Below, piece by piece: positions 50,625 to 58,180 of a stretch of 64,000 nucleotides of DNA (position 1 is the first letter of the stretch; each line of letters begins with the position of its first letter). The position numbers and the translations under genes were made by a program. The notes under the pieces are model-generated. The model ran no database searches. It saw nothing but the letters and a program-made list of their open reading frames with translations, and was not told where the DNA came from. Origin of the DNA: Miniimonas arenae (GTDB taxonomy: Bacteria > Actinomycetota > Actinomycetes > Actinomycetales > Beutenbergiaceae); NCBI RefSeq assembly GCF_006351005.1, contig NZ_VENP01000011.1, forward strand, positions 1 through 64,000, read 5' to 3'.

Positions 50625-50912
50625 ATGTCCGGCTCCACGCCGCTGCACCGTCGCACCCACCACGCCCCCGAGCGCCCCGAGCGCCCCGAGCGCCAGGCCG
50701 TCGTGGTGACGATCACCGGTCGCCCGCTGAGCACGACGCTGCCCGCGCTCGAGGAGTGCGGGCTCGCCGTCACCTCGGTGCTCGATCAGCTCGGGATCGT
50801 GCTGGGGCGAGCCGACACCCCGACCCGCGAACGGCTGGACCTGCTTCCGGGCGTGCACGTCGAGGCCGAGCAGGCGGTGCAGCTGCCACCGCCGGACTCG
50901 CTCCTGCAGTAG
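50625..50912 (+). CDS. Small I9/propeptide-inhibitor-like protein
   Basis: 95 residues. After a ~23-residue His/Pro/Arg/Glu tail comes AVVVTITGRPLSTTLPALEECGLAV...VLDQLGIVLGRADT...RLDLLPGVHVEAEQAVQLPPPDS. The strand-helix-strand pattern and the closing GVxVEAEQAVQLPPP resemble the I9 subtilisin propeptide, whose last strand ends in GVxxVExdxxVxL. It is encoded just after an S8 peptidase, in the same direction, so a standalone inhibitor or folding aid is a good guess. GAGAAT lies 6 nt before the ATG, suggesting a leaderless start. The I9 link is by pattern only; structure prediction would settle it. Confidence 0.7.
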   Translation: MSGSTPLHRRTHHAPERPERPERQAVVVTITGRPLSTTLPALEECGLAVTSVLDQLGIVLGRADTPTRERLDLLPGVHVEAEQAVQLPPPDSLLQ

Positions 50913-50917
50913 CCGGG

Positions 50918-50935
50918 CCGGTCGTGGTCGACCGG
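50918..50935. terminator. Short hairpin between convergent I9-like and kimA genes
   Basis: CCGGTCG, loop TGGT, CGACCGG, between the two converging stop codons (50912 and 50950). It may end both transcripts. Confidence 0.45.
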
Positions 50936-50949
50936 GTCGCCTCGGCGGC

Positions 50950-52965
50950 TCACTCCTGCGGGCCGCCGGTCCGCCACTGGACGACCGGCTCGTCCCACCG
51001 CGACTCGTCCGCGCCGTCGCTCGCGGAGTCCAGCTGCCAGGGCACCGAAGCCACCACGACGCCGGGCGTGAACAGCAGACGGCTCTTGAGCCGCAGGGCG
51101 CTCTGGTTGTGCAGGATCTGCTCCCACCAGTGCCCCACCACGTACTCCGGCACGTAGACGACCACGAGGTCGCGCGGTGAGGTGCTGCGCAGCGACTTCA
51201 CGTAGTCCAGCACCGGGCGGGTGATCTCGCGGTAGGGCGAGTCCAGCACGGTGAGCGGGATCGGGATCTCCTTGTCGACCCAGTCGGCGCGCAGCCGCTC
51301 GACGTCCTCCGGGTCGACCCCGACCGTGATGGCTTCGAGCGAGGACGGGCGGGTCGCTCGCGCGTACGCGATGGCCCGCATCGTCGGCTTGTGCACCCGC
51401 GAGATGAGCACGACCGCCTGGACCCGGGACGGCAGCGCACGCGCGGCGCTCACGTCGTCGAGCTCGAGCTCCGCGCGCACCCGGTCGTAGTGCTTGGCGA
51501 TGCCGCGCATCGCGACGAAGAGGATCGCCATGAGGACGAGGGTGATCCAGGCGCCGCGGGTGAACTTCGTGACGAGGACGATGACGAGCACGACGCCGGT
51601 GAGCCCCAGCCCGAACGCGTTCACCGCGCGCGAGCGGACCATCCGCGACCGGACTCGGGCATCGACCTCGGTGCGCAGCGCGCGCGTCCAGTGCCGCACC
51701 ATGCCGAGCTGACTCATCGTGAAGCTGATGAAGACGCCCACGATGTAGAGCTGGATGAGCCGCGTGACCGAGGCGTCGAAGATGATGACGAGCGCGATCG
51801 CGGCGGCCGCGAGGGCGATGATGCCGTTGGAGAACGCGAGGCGGTCACCCCGGGTGTGCAGCTGCCGCGGCAGGAGCCCGTCCCGCGCGAGGATCGAGCC
51901 CAGCACGGGAAACCCGTTGAACGCCGTGTTCGCCGCGAGGACGAGGATGAGGCCGGTGACCGCCGTCACGAAGTAGAACAGCACCGGGGTGTGGTGGAAC
52001 ACCGCGTCGGCGATCTGCCCGATGACGGGGTGCTGCTCGTACCCCTCGGGGAGCGCCCGACCACCGTCGGTCATCTGCTCGTGCGGGTTCTCGGCGAAGA
52101 CGACGCCCGTGGCCCGGGCGAGGAAGAGGATGGCGGCGATCATGGTCACCGAGATGAGACCCAGCAGCAGGAGGGTCGTCGCGGCGTTGCGCGACTTCGG
52201 CTTCTTGAACGCCGGAACCCCGTTGCTGATCGCCTCGACACCCGTCAGCGCCGCGCAGCCGGAGGAGAAGGCCCGGGCCAGCAGCATCGCTCCGCCGATG
52301 CCGACGAGGCCCTGCTCGAACCCGGGCTCGGCCACCAGCTCGAAACCCGCGCTCTCGGCCAGCGTGAGACTGCCGGTGAAGTACTGCACGGTGCCCCACA
52401 CCGCCATCAGCCCCATCGCGAACATGAACAGGTACACCGGGACGGCGAAGAACGCCCCCGACTCCCGCACGCCGCGCAAATTCATGAGGGTGAGGAGCAC
52501 GATGGCGCCCACCGCGATGGCGGCCTCGTAGCCGTTCACCGACGGGACGATCGCCGACAGGTACTGCGCGGCCTGGGAGATCGAGACCGCCACCGTCATG
52601 ACGTAGTCCACGAGCAGCGCGCTCGCGACGCTGATGCCCGCGTTGCGGCCGAGGTTCGTCGTCGCAACCTCGTAGTCCCCGCCACCCGAGGGGTAGGCGT
52701 GCACCGTCTGGCGGTAGGACGCGACCACCGTGAGGAGGACGACGGCGACGGCGAGCCCGATCCAGGGCGACAGGAGGTAGGAGGTGACGCCCGCGATCGA
52801 GAGCGTCAGCAGGATCTCGTCCGGCGCGTAGGCGACTGAGGACAGCGCGTCCGAGGCGAAGACGGGCAGCGCGATGCGCTTGGGCAGCAGCGTGTGGCCC
52901 AGCGCGTCGCTGGACATCGGGCGCCCGAGGAGGACGCGCTTGGCGCCGTCGAGGATTCCTGGCAC
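50950..52965 (-). CDS. kimA: APC-superfamily K+ transporter (KimA-like)
   Basis: 671 residues with about 12 membrane segments (LPVFASDALSSVAYAPDEILLTL start) and a cytosolic C-terminal domain (AVVLISRVHKPTMRAIAYARATRP...VDPEDVERLRADW...YREITRPVLDYVKSLR) as in the KimA (YdaO) family of high-affinity, proton-coupled K+ importers. Older annotations call such proteins amino acid permeases. Divergence from two TrkA-type regulator genes supports a potassium role. In Bacillus, KimA is inhibited by c-di-AMP through this C-terminal domain; whether that holds here is not shown. GTG 52965 follows TAGCAT by 8 nt, giving a probable leaderless mRNA. Confidence 0.85.
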   Translation of the reverse strand: MPGILDGAKRVLLGRPMSSDALGHTLLPKRIALPVFASDALSSVAYAPDEILLTLSIAGVTSYLLSPWIGLAVAVVLLTVVASYRQTVHAYPSGGGDYEVATTNLGRNAGISVASALLVDYVMTVAVSISQAAQYLSAIVPSVNGYEAAIAVGAIVLLTLMNLRGVRESGAFFAVPVYLFMFAMGLMAVWGTVQYFTGSLTLAESAGFELVAEPGFEQGLVGIGGAMLLARAFSSGCAALTGVEAISNGVPAFKKPKSRNAATTLLLLGLISVTMIAAILFLARATGVVFAENPHEQMTDGGRALPEGYEQHPVIGQIADAVFHHTPVLFYFVTAVTGLILVLAANTAFNGFPVLGSILARDGLLPRQLHTRGDRLAFSNGIIALAAAAIALVIIFDASVTRLIQLYIVGVFISFTMSQLGMVRHWTRALRTEVDARVRSRMVRSRAVNAFGLGLTGVVLVIVLVTKFTRGAWITLVLMAILFVAMRGIAKHYDRVRAELELDDVSAARALPSRVQAVVLISRVHKPTMRAIAYARATRPSSLEAITVGVDPEDVERLRADWVDKEIPIPLTVLDSPYREITRPVLDYVKSLRSTSPRDLVVVYVPEYVVGHWWEQILHNQSALRLKSRLLFTPGVVVASVPWQLDSASDGADESRWDEPVVQWRTGGPQE

Positions 52966-52973
52966 GGGTCGAC

Positions 52974-52979
52974 ATGCTA
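52974..52979 (-). promoter_or_regulatory. -10 box (TAGCAT) of kimA
   Basis: TAGCAT on the minus strand ends 8 nt before the kimA GTG. It lies only 8 bp from the oppositely oriented TAGCGT box of the trkA-type operon, so the two promoters overlap and RNA polymerase binding is probably mutually exclusive. Confidence 0.5.
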
Positions 52980-52987
52980 GGCGCGTG

Positions 52988-52993
52988 TAGCGT
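52988..52993 (+). promoter_or_regulatory. -10 box (TAGCGT) of the trkA-type operon
   Basis: TAGCGT ends 7 nt before the GTG at 53001, predicting a leaderless transcript divergent from kimA. Confidence 0.5.
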
Positions 52994-53000
52994 CTGACGC

Positions 53001-53669
53001 GTGCACGTCGTCATCATGGGTGCGGGCCGCGTGGGCGTCATGCTCGCGGAGACGCTCGAGAACCAGGGCCACTCGGTGGCCGTCATCGACTCCAACCCCG
53101 AGGCGTTCCGCCGGCTCCCGGCCGACTTCTCCGGACGACGCGTCACCGGCATGGGGTTCGACCGGGACGCCCTGACCCAGGCCGGCATCGACGAGGCCTA
53201 CGCGTTCGCCGCGGTGTCCAACGGCGACAACTCCAACATCCTCGCCGCCCGCGTGGTGCGCGAGACCTTCGGCGTCGACAACGTGGTCGCGCGGATCTAC
53301 GACGCCGGCCGCGCCGAGATGTACTCGCGGCTCGGCATCCCGACCGTCGCCACCGTGCGGTGGACGGTGGACCAGATGCTGCGTCGCCTGCTGCCGGCCC
53401 GTGAGATGACCGAGTACACCGACTCCTCGGGGAAGGTCGCGCTCGTGGAGATGTCGCTGCACGCGGGCTGGATCGGCGTGCCCGTGGCTCGCCTCGAGCA
53501 GGCGTCGGGCGCCCGGGTCGCCTTCCTCACCCGCTGGGGCGCCGGCATGCTCCTCACCCCCGAGTCCGTGGTGCAGGAGAACGACGTCGCGCACGTGCTG
53601 TGTGCGCCGTCGTCCGCGAACGCCGTCCAGCGCGTGCTCGCCACGCCGCCGCGCAAGGAGGAGTCATGA
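53001..53669 (+). CDS. TrkA/KTN-type K+ uptake regulatory protein (CeoB-like)
   Basis: 222 residues. N-terminal RCK/TrkA-N Rossmann domain: HVVIMGAGRVGVMLAETL (GxGxxG), acidic VIDSNPEAF after strand 2, VSNGDNSNILAARVVRETFG; C-terminal TrkA-C domain from about residue 140. It binds NAD(H) or nucleotides and gates Trk/Ktr-type channels. No TrkH/KtrB pore gene is in the window. GTG 53001 is leaderless. The stop overlaps the ATG of the second trkA-type gene (ATGA), so the two form the CeoB/CeoC pair typical of actinobacteria. Confidence 0.92.
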   Translation: MHVVIMGAGRVGVMLAETLENQGHSVAVIDSNPEAFRRLPADFSGRRVTGMGFDRDALTQAGIDEAYAFAAVSNGDNSNILAARVVRETFGVDNVVARIYDAGRAEMYSRLGIPTVATVRWTVDQMLRRLLPAREMTEYTDSSGKVALVEMSLHAGWIGVPVARLEQASGARVAFLTRWGAGMLLTPESVVQENDVAHVLCAPSSANAVQRVLATPPRKEES

Positions 53670-54403
53670 AGGCTGTCATCGCCGGTGCCGGCAGTGTCGG
53701 CCGGTCCATCGCCCGCGAGCTGCTCGGGCACGGCCACGACGTCACGCTCATCGACCGCAACCCCGCCGCGATGCGCGTGGCCAGCGTGTCGCGCGCCCGC
53801 TGGCTGCTCGGGGACGCGTGCGAGATGGCGACCCTGGAGCAGGCGGGCCTGGAGGACTGCGACGTCGTCGTGGCGGCGACGGGCGACGACAAGGTGAACC
53901 TCGTGCTGTCGCTCATCGCCCGGACGGAGTTCGCGGTGCCGCGCACCGTCGCGCGCGTGAACAACCCGAAGAACGAGTGGATGTTCGACGAGACGTGGGG
54001 TGTGGACGTCCCTGTCTCGACGCCGCGGATCATGACGGCGCTCGTCGAGGAGGCCGTCAGCGTGGGGGACCTCGTCAAGCTCTTCGAGCTGCAGTCCTCC
54101 GGTGCGGGGATGTACGAGGTCGCACTCCCCGACAGCTCCCCGCTCGTGGGGCGCCGCGTCGGTGAGGTGGCCTGGCCGCTCGACGTGGTGCTCGCCACCA
54201 TCATCCGCAGCAACCACCCGATCCCGCCGAGCCCGGACGACGCCCTGGAGGGCGGGGACCAGCTGCTGTTCGTGGTGGCCGACAAGGTCGACGCGCACCT
54301 CAGTCCCGACGGGACGCCCGTGCAGCAGCTCCAGCGTGTCCTGGACGCCGGACCAGCAGCCACGTCAGCCACAGCACCAGCGCCCACAGCGGCAGCCCCA
54401 TGA
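53666..54403 (+). CDS. trkA: TrkA/KTN-type K+ uptake regulatory protein (CeoC-like)
   Basis: 245 residues. KAVIAGAGSVGRSIAREL (GxGxxG), TLIDRNPAAMRVA, LEDCDVVVAATGDDKVNLVLSLIARTEF and ARVNNPKNEWMF are the RCK core; a TrkA-C domain follows (GMYEVALPDSSPLVGRRVGEVAWP). ATG 53666 follows AAGGAGGAG and overlaps the previous stop. The last ~20 residues (Ala/Thr/Pro-rich) lie in DNA that also encodes the conserved C-terminus of the convergent DUF3159 gene: the two genes overlap tail-to-tail by 104 bp. The extended tail is probably the product of a lost stop codon. Confidence 0.92.
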   Translation: MKAVIAGAGSVGRSIARELLGHGHDVTLIDRNPAAMRVASVSRARWLLGDACEMATLEQAGLEDCDVVVAATGDDKVNLVLSLIARTEFAVPRTVARVNNPKNEWMFDETWGVDVPVSTPRIMTALVEEAVSVGDLVKLFELQSSGAGMYEVALPDSSPLVGRRVGEVAWPLDVVLATIIRSNHPIPPSPDDALEGGDQLLFVVADKVDAHLSPDGTPVQQLQRVLDAGPAATSATAPAPTAAAP

Positions 54404-55226
54404 CGAGCCGGGCCGTGCCGAGCCAGGCGACCTCGCCGCCGAGGTAGAGCGGCAGCTGGACGGCCAGGCGCAGCACGAACGCGGCGAACCAGAGCCACGT
54501 GGCGATCGTGTAGCGGCGCATCGCCTGCGGGTCGCGCCGCCACGAGGAGTCCAGCACGGGCGGAGCCGGCTCGCCCGGTTCGACGGCGGCACCCGCCTCG
54601 GTCCGTGCGTCGACCGGGGCCTTGGGCGCCAGGCCGAGCGCGCTCACCACGATCCCCACCAGCGGCCAGCGCACCGCGAGGGAGATCCCCACGCCGAGCG
54701 CGAACGCGGCGTTCGTGAGCAGGCCCCACGCGAAGTAGTTCTCGGCGTCGCCCGAGCGCCAGGCCCAGAAGGCGCCGATCCCGACGCCGAGCACGCCGCC
54801 GAGCGCGTACGTCACCGGGCTACGACGCACCAGCCGCGCGACGACGGCGATCGCCGCGACGGCGAGCGAGGCCAGGACAGGCGGTCGCACCTCGTTCGTG
54901 ACGACGAAGACGACGACGAAGACGAACCCGGGCGCGACCGACTCGATCAGCCCGCGCCACCCGCCGACGGCCTCCTCGAGCGAGAAGCCCTCGCCGCCGA
55001 GCGCCCGCAGGCCCTGCGCGCGCGCGACGTCCGGCGCCAGCTCGCGAGCGGTCGCGGGCACGACGGCGGGAGTCACCGCGGGCGCGACGGCGGGACCGGC
55101 GTGGGACACGCCGTCGGGAGCGGCGGGCCTGGCAACAGGGGGCGTGGCGGCGGGCGAGGCGTCCGGCCCAGCGTCTGGTGCGGTGGGGGCGGCGCCGTCG
55201 ACGCGGTCCCGCGCCGCGTCGCTCAC
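54300..55226 (-). CDS. DUF3159 family membrane protein
   Basis: 308 residues. The N-terminal ~90 residues are Ala/Pro/Val-rich; the rest has about six membrane segments (for example FVFVVVFVVTNEVRPPVLASLAVAAIAVVA, YALGGVLGVGIGAFWAW, YFAWGLLTNAAFALGVGISLA, ALVLWLTWLLV), matching DUF3159 with its GGEGFSLEEAVGGWRGLIESVAPG entry motif. The function is unknown. GTG 55226 overlaps the OB-fold gene stop by GTGA, making it the fourth gene of the dut-DUF3710-OB-DUF3159 operon. Its last 104 bp are antisense to the trkA-type gene. Confidence 0.85.
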   Translation of the reverse strand: MSDAARDRVDGAAPTAPDAGPDASPAATPPVARPAAPDGVSHAGPAVAPAVTPAVVPATARELAPDVARAQGLRALGGEGFSLEEAVGGWRGLIESVAPGFVFVVVFVVTNEVRPPVLASLAVAAIAVVARLVRRSPVTYALGGVLGVGIGAFWAWRSGDAENYFAWGLLTNAAFALGVGISLAVRWPLVGIVVSALGLAPKAPVDARTEAGAAVEPGEPAPPVLDSSWRRDPQAMRRYTIATWLWFAAFVLRLAVQLPLYLGGEVAWLGTARLVMGLPLWALVLWLTWLLVRRPGHAGAAARASRRD

Positions 55227-55603
55227 CCGGCACCCGGCCTGGTGGCGATGAGGTCGTAGCGCGGGTTGAACATCAGCAGGCGCGCCTGGCGCGCCTCGCC
55301 GCGCGCCACCATGCCGGTGGCGAGCAGCCGCCGGCCGGGCACGATCCCGGGCACGTCGCGGCGTCCCGTCCAGCACAGCTCGATCGAGCCGGTGCCGTCG
55401 AACAGCTCCGCGCGCAGCGCCGTCGTCGAGCCCACCGGCGCGTACGTCACGGAGCGCAGCACGCCGGCCACACGGCTGCGGTGGCGCGGCTGGAGGGCGG
55501 CGATGTCCTCGGTCTGGTACCGCTCGACCCAGCTGCGCTGCTCCGATGCCTGGAGCTCGGCGTGGCTGGCGAGCCAGCCGACGCGGGCCGAGGTCGCCCC
55601 CAC
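55223..55603 (-). CDS. OB-fold nucleic-acid-binding domain protein
   Basis: 126 residues. The segment RSRVAGVLRSVTYAPVGSTTALRAELFDGTGSIELCWTGRRDVPGIVPGRRLLATGMV reads as an OB fold of the tRNA-anticodon/RecG-wedge type (VxGxVxSVxxxP...LxAxLxDGTGxIxLxWxGRxxIxGIxPGxxLxxxG). It is small, cytosolic and without catalytic motifs. GTG 55603 lies one base after the DUF3710 stop, so it is co-translated. Such single-OB proteins are frequent between DUF3710 and DUF3159 genes in actinobacteria; their role is unknown. Confidence 0.8.
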   Translation of the reverse strand: MGATSARVGWLASHAELQASEQRSWVERYQTEDIAALQPRHRSRVAGVLRSVTYAPVGSTTALRAELFDGTGSIELCWTGRRDVPGIVPGRRLLATGMVARGEARQARLLMFNPRYDLIATRPGAG

Positions 55604-55604
55604 C

Positions 55605-56351
55605 TCAGCGCACCTCGGTGATCTCGGGACCGCGGCGGAGCAGGTCCGGCTGCGCGGGCGCCGGCTCGGCGGGCGCCGGCCGGCCGGGCATCGTGAGGGT
55701 GAGCAGCTCGCTCGGCGGCTTGGCCTCGCTGCCGCGCACCACGACCACCTCGGAGAAGTACTGCTCCATCTGCGTCGCGGCCGCGCGGTCGGCGAGGGCT
55801 GCCCCGGTGAGCACGCCGCGCAGGAACCAGCGCGGTCCGTCCACGCCGAGGAACCGGGCCGGCCGGCGTGCCACGTTGCCGGCCTGGTCCCGCACCGGGA
55901 GCAGCGCGAGCAGCTCGGCGCCGAACGGGCCCTTGGCCTCCTGCACCGAACCGCCCTGGGCCGTGATCTGCGCGGCGATCTGGCCGCGGATCTCGTCCCA
56001 GATGCCCGCAGTGCGCGGTGCGGCGAACGCCTGCAGCTGCAGGTTGGACTGGCCGATCGTCACGTTGGCCGCCATGACGCGCTTGGACTGGCGGTCCAGC
56101 TCCATCCGCAGCGCCATCCCGTTGCGGCCGGGGATGCGCAGCGCGCCGAGGTCCACGCGGCCGGGGCGGTCGTCGGCGTCGGCGACGTCCCACGGGCCAC
56201 GCTCGCCGGCGGGCACCGCCTCGGGCGAGAGCGTGGCCTCGCCGGCGTCGGCCTCGCCGTCGTCCGGGGTGGCCTCGCCGTCGGCCGCCTCGGCAGCCGG
56301 CTCGGGCGCTGTCTCCTCCGCCTCGCGGCGGCGTCGACCGAACAGAGCCAT
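55605..56351 (-). CDS. DUF3710 family protein
   Basis: 248 residues. Start MALFGRRRRE, an acidic Ala/Glu/Asp-rich linker (residues 10-60), then the DUF3710 core: GPWDVADADDRPGRVDLGALRIPGRNGMALRME, IGQSNLQLQAFAAPRTAGIWDEIRGQIAAQI, and GVDGPRWFLRGVLTGAAL. It is conserved in actinobacteria, is of unknown function, and has no membrane segments. The ATG shares one base with the dut stop (TGATG), so the two are coupled. Confidence 0.85.
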   Translation of the reverse strand: MALFGRRRREAEETAPEPAAEAADGEATPDDGEADAGEATLSPEAVPAGERGPWDVADADDRPGRVDLGALRIPGRNGMALRMELDRQSKRVMAANVTIGQSNLQLQAFAAPRTAGIWDEIRGQIAAQITAQGGSVQEAKGPFGAELLALLPVRDQAGNVARRPARFLGVDGPRWFLRGVLTGAALADRAAATQMEQYFSEVVVVRGSEAKPPSELLTLTMPGRPAPAEPAPAQPDLLRRGPEITEVR

Positions 56352-56854
56352 CAGGAGTCCTCTCCGGCGGGGACGAACCCGCCCGTGGAACCGAAACCGC
56401 CCGTCCCGCGGACGGTCTCGGGCAGGTCCTGTGCGACCTGCCAGCGTGCGTGCGCCACGCGCTGCAGCACGAGCTGGGCGATCCGGTCGCCCCGCTCGAG
56501 CGTGACCGCGCGGTCACGTGACGTGTTGACGAGCACGACGGCGACCTCGCCGCGGTAGTCCGCGTCGATCGTGCCGGGTGCGTTGAGCACGGTGACCCCG
56601 TGCCGCGCGGCCAGGCCGGAGCGGGGGTGCACCAGCGCGACGAACCCCCGCGGCACCGCCAGCGCGAGCCCCGTGGGCACGGTGGCACGCTCACCCGGCT
56701 CGAGGGTCACGGCGACCCGTGCGCGCAGGTCCGCACCCGCGTCGAACCGGTGCGCATAGGTGGGCGGCTCGATGCCGTCGTCGAGGATCTTGATCGCGAC
56801 GTCGACCTCCTCGGGGCCCTCCCCGGGCGCTCCCGCCATGCCGTCGTGCGTCAC
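56351..56854 (-). CDS. dut: dUTP diphosphatase
   Basis: 167 residues, trimeric dUTPase type. Motifs in order: DAGADL (motif 1), HPRSGLAARHGV (motif 2), NAPGTIDADYRGE with catalytic Asp (motif 3), DRIAQLV (motif 4) and RGTGGFGSTG (motif 5, the C-terminal arm closing on the nucleotide). It hydrolyses dUTP to dUMP and PPi. GTG 56854 is 6 nt after a TAGAGT box, so leaderless; an internal ATG at 56839 is less likely. It is first in the operon with DUF3710, OB-fold and DUF3159 genes. Confidence 0.95.
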   Translation of the reverse strand: MTHDGMAGAPGEGPEEVDVAIKILDDGIEPPTYAHRFDAGADLRARVAVTLEPGERATVPTGLALAVPRGFVALVHPRSGLAARHGVTVLNAPGTIDADYRGEVAVVLVNTSRDRAVTLERGDRIAQLVLQRVAHARWQVAQDLPETVRGTGGFGSTGGFVPAGEDS

Positions 56855-56860
56855 CCGGCC

Positions 56861-56866
56861 ACTCTA
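56861..56866 (-). promoter_or_regulatory. -10 box (TAGAGT) of the dut operon
   Basis: TAGAGT on the minus strand ends 6 nt before the dut GTG, fixing the GTG at 56854 as the probable leaderless start of the four-gene operon. Confidence 0.5.
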
Positions 56867-56910
56867 CCTGCGCGTCTGCACGGCCCCGGCGCCGTGGCAG
56901 GCTTGGACAC

Positions 56911-57390
56911 ATGCCCCCCGCTGTCGAGTCCGCCGACGTGTTCGTGGAGCGTCAGTGGCCCTCCGCGGGGGCCTGGGTGCTCGCACCGTTCGGGGGTCTG
57001 CTGGCGGGGCTCGTGGTCTTCCCGCTCTCGGAGGTGACCGCCCTGGCGACCGCGATCGTGGTGACCGCCACCATCGTGCTGCTGCTGGCCCGGACCGCCG
57101 ACCGCGTCAGCGTGAGCGACGGCACCGACCCGGGCCTGCGCGCCGGCCGCGCGTTCCTGGACGCGTGGCACATCGGCGAGGTGCGCGCGCTCGACGCCGA
57201 GGCGACCCGGCACGTCCTGGGGCCGGGTGCGGACGCGCGCGCCTACCTCGCGCACCGCGGCTGGATCCGCACCGCCGTGCAGGTCGAGGTGCGCGACGAC
57301 GCGGACCCGACGCCGTACTGGGTCGTCTCCTCCCGGCGCGCGGACGAGCTGGCACGCGCGCTGCAGGCGATCCGTCCACCCGTCGCCTGA
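56911..57390 (+). CDS. DUF3093 family membrane protein
   Basis: 159 residues. Two adjacent membrane helices (about 20-60: WVLAPFGGLLAGLVVFPL and ALATAIVVTATIVLLLA) are followed by a soluble domain with DAWHIGEVRALDAEATRHVLGPGADARAYLAHRGWIRTAVQVEVRDDADPTPYWVVSSRR, the hallmark of DUF3093. It is conserved in actinobacteria next to dut; the function is unknown. ATG 56911; CAGGCT lies 7 nt upstream as a weak -10, with no ribosome binding site. Divergent from dut. Confidence 0.87.
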   Translation: MPPAVESADVFVERQWPSAGAWVLAPFGGLLAGLVVFPLSEVTALATAIVVTATIVLLLARTADRVSVSDGTDPGLRAGRAFLDAWHIGEVRALDAEATRHVLGPGADARAYLAHRGWIRTAVQVEVRDDADPTPYWVVSSRRADELARALQAIRPPVA

Positions 57391-57440
57391 CGGCACTCAG
57401 GCCGGGTCCGCGGTCGAAGGACGACCGCGCCGAGACGACG

Positions 57441-57468
57441 ACGGCCCCCGGCTGGAGCCGGGGGCCGT
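57441..57468. terminator. 12-bp hairpin between convergent DUF3093 and DUF4193 genes
   Basis: ACGGCCCCCGGC, loop TGGA, GCCGGGGGCCGT: a perfect stem 20 nt beyond the DUF4193 stop and 50 nt after the DUF3093 stop. It can work for both. Confidence 0.6.
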
Positions 57469-57487
57469 GCTGTCGCTGAGGGTCGGA

Positions 57488-57787
57488 TCAGGCGGCGCAC
57501 TCCGCGCAGACCGCTCCGACCGAGTCGCTGAACGCGAGCTGGCTGCGGTGGTGCACGAGGAAGCACCGCGTGCACGTGAACTCGTCCGCCTGCCGCGGAA
57601 GGACGCGGACGGTGATCTCCTCACCGGACAGGTCGGCGCCGGGCAGCTCGAACCCCTCGGCGGCCTCGGTCTCGTCCTCGTCCACCACGGCCGAGGTCTT
57701 CTCGTTGCGGCGGGCCTTCAGCTCCTCGAGGGAGTCCTCGTTGAGCTCTTCGTCGGTCTTGCGGGGGGCGTCGTAATCGGTCGCCAT
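57488..57787 (-). CDS. DUF4193 family zinc-ribbon protein
   Basis: 99 residues. The start MATDYDAPRKTDEE, an acidic middle, and a C-terminal zinc ribbon FTCTRCFLVHHRSQLA...AVCAECAA (CX2C...CX2C) are typical of this small actinobacterial family. In mycobacterial and Streptomyces relatives such proteins are abundant and of unknown function, perhaps linked to RNA polymerase or ribosomes (uncertain). The ATG at 57787 has no clear ribosome binding site; the nearest -10-like sequence is CACAAT (complement of 57884-57889), giving a ~90-nt leader. Confidence 0.9.
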   Translation of the reverse strand: MATDYDAPRKTDEELNEDSLEELKARRNEKTSAVVDEDETEAAEGFELPGADLSGEEITVRVLPRQADEFTCTRCFLVHHRSQLAFSDSVGAVCAECAA

Positions 57788-58180
57788 GGTGGGGCGTCAC
57801 ACTCCGTCTTCGTCGGGTGGTTGTCCACCCAGGGATTCACGTCGGGCCGGTTCGCCGACTCGGCGGGCAGGTCGAGCGGGGTGATTGTGCACCAAACGAG
57901 ACCCGACCGCACGCGGCCCGCCCTCCGGGGTGTCGCCGACCGGGATCGGCCGACGGCTCCACGGGGCCGGACACTGCGCCTAACGCACGCAACCCCGCGG
58001 TTGTTCCCGGTCTCGCGAGGCAGTCGAGACGGCTGAGGACGACGTCGCGACCGACCGTGCCGCGTCGCCGCCGCGCAAGCCCTCGGACCGCGTCGAGATG
58101 GTCCGGAGGCGGCCACACTCCGCACCGGGTCCCACGGTCCTCGCGTGCCAGGTGGCACCCTGGGGGCAGAAGGAGGCCAC
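57788..58180. promoter_or_regulatory. 393-bp divergent regulatory region between DUF4193 and sepH
   Basis: No coding frame with family support was found here. It holds a small hairpin GGGTGG-TTGT-CCACCC (57815-57830) inside the DUF4193 leader, a CACAAT -10-like box for DUF4193 (complement of 57884-57889), a slightly lower-GC patch around 57885-57900, and near its right end the palindrome TGCCAGGTGGCA (58147-58158) followed by AAGGAGG (58170-58176), the sepH ribosome binding site. The length and divergent layout suggest promoters for both genes. Confidence 0.45.
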
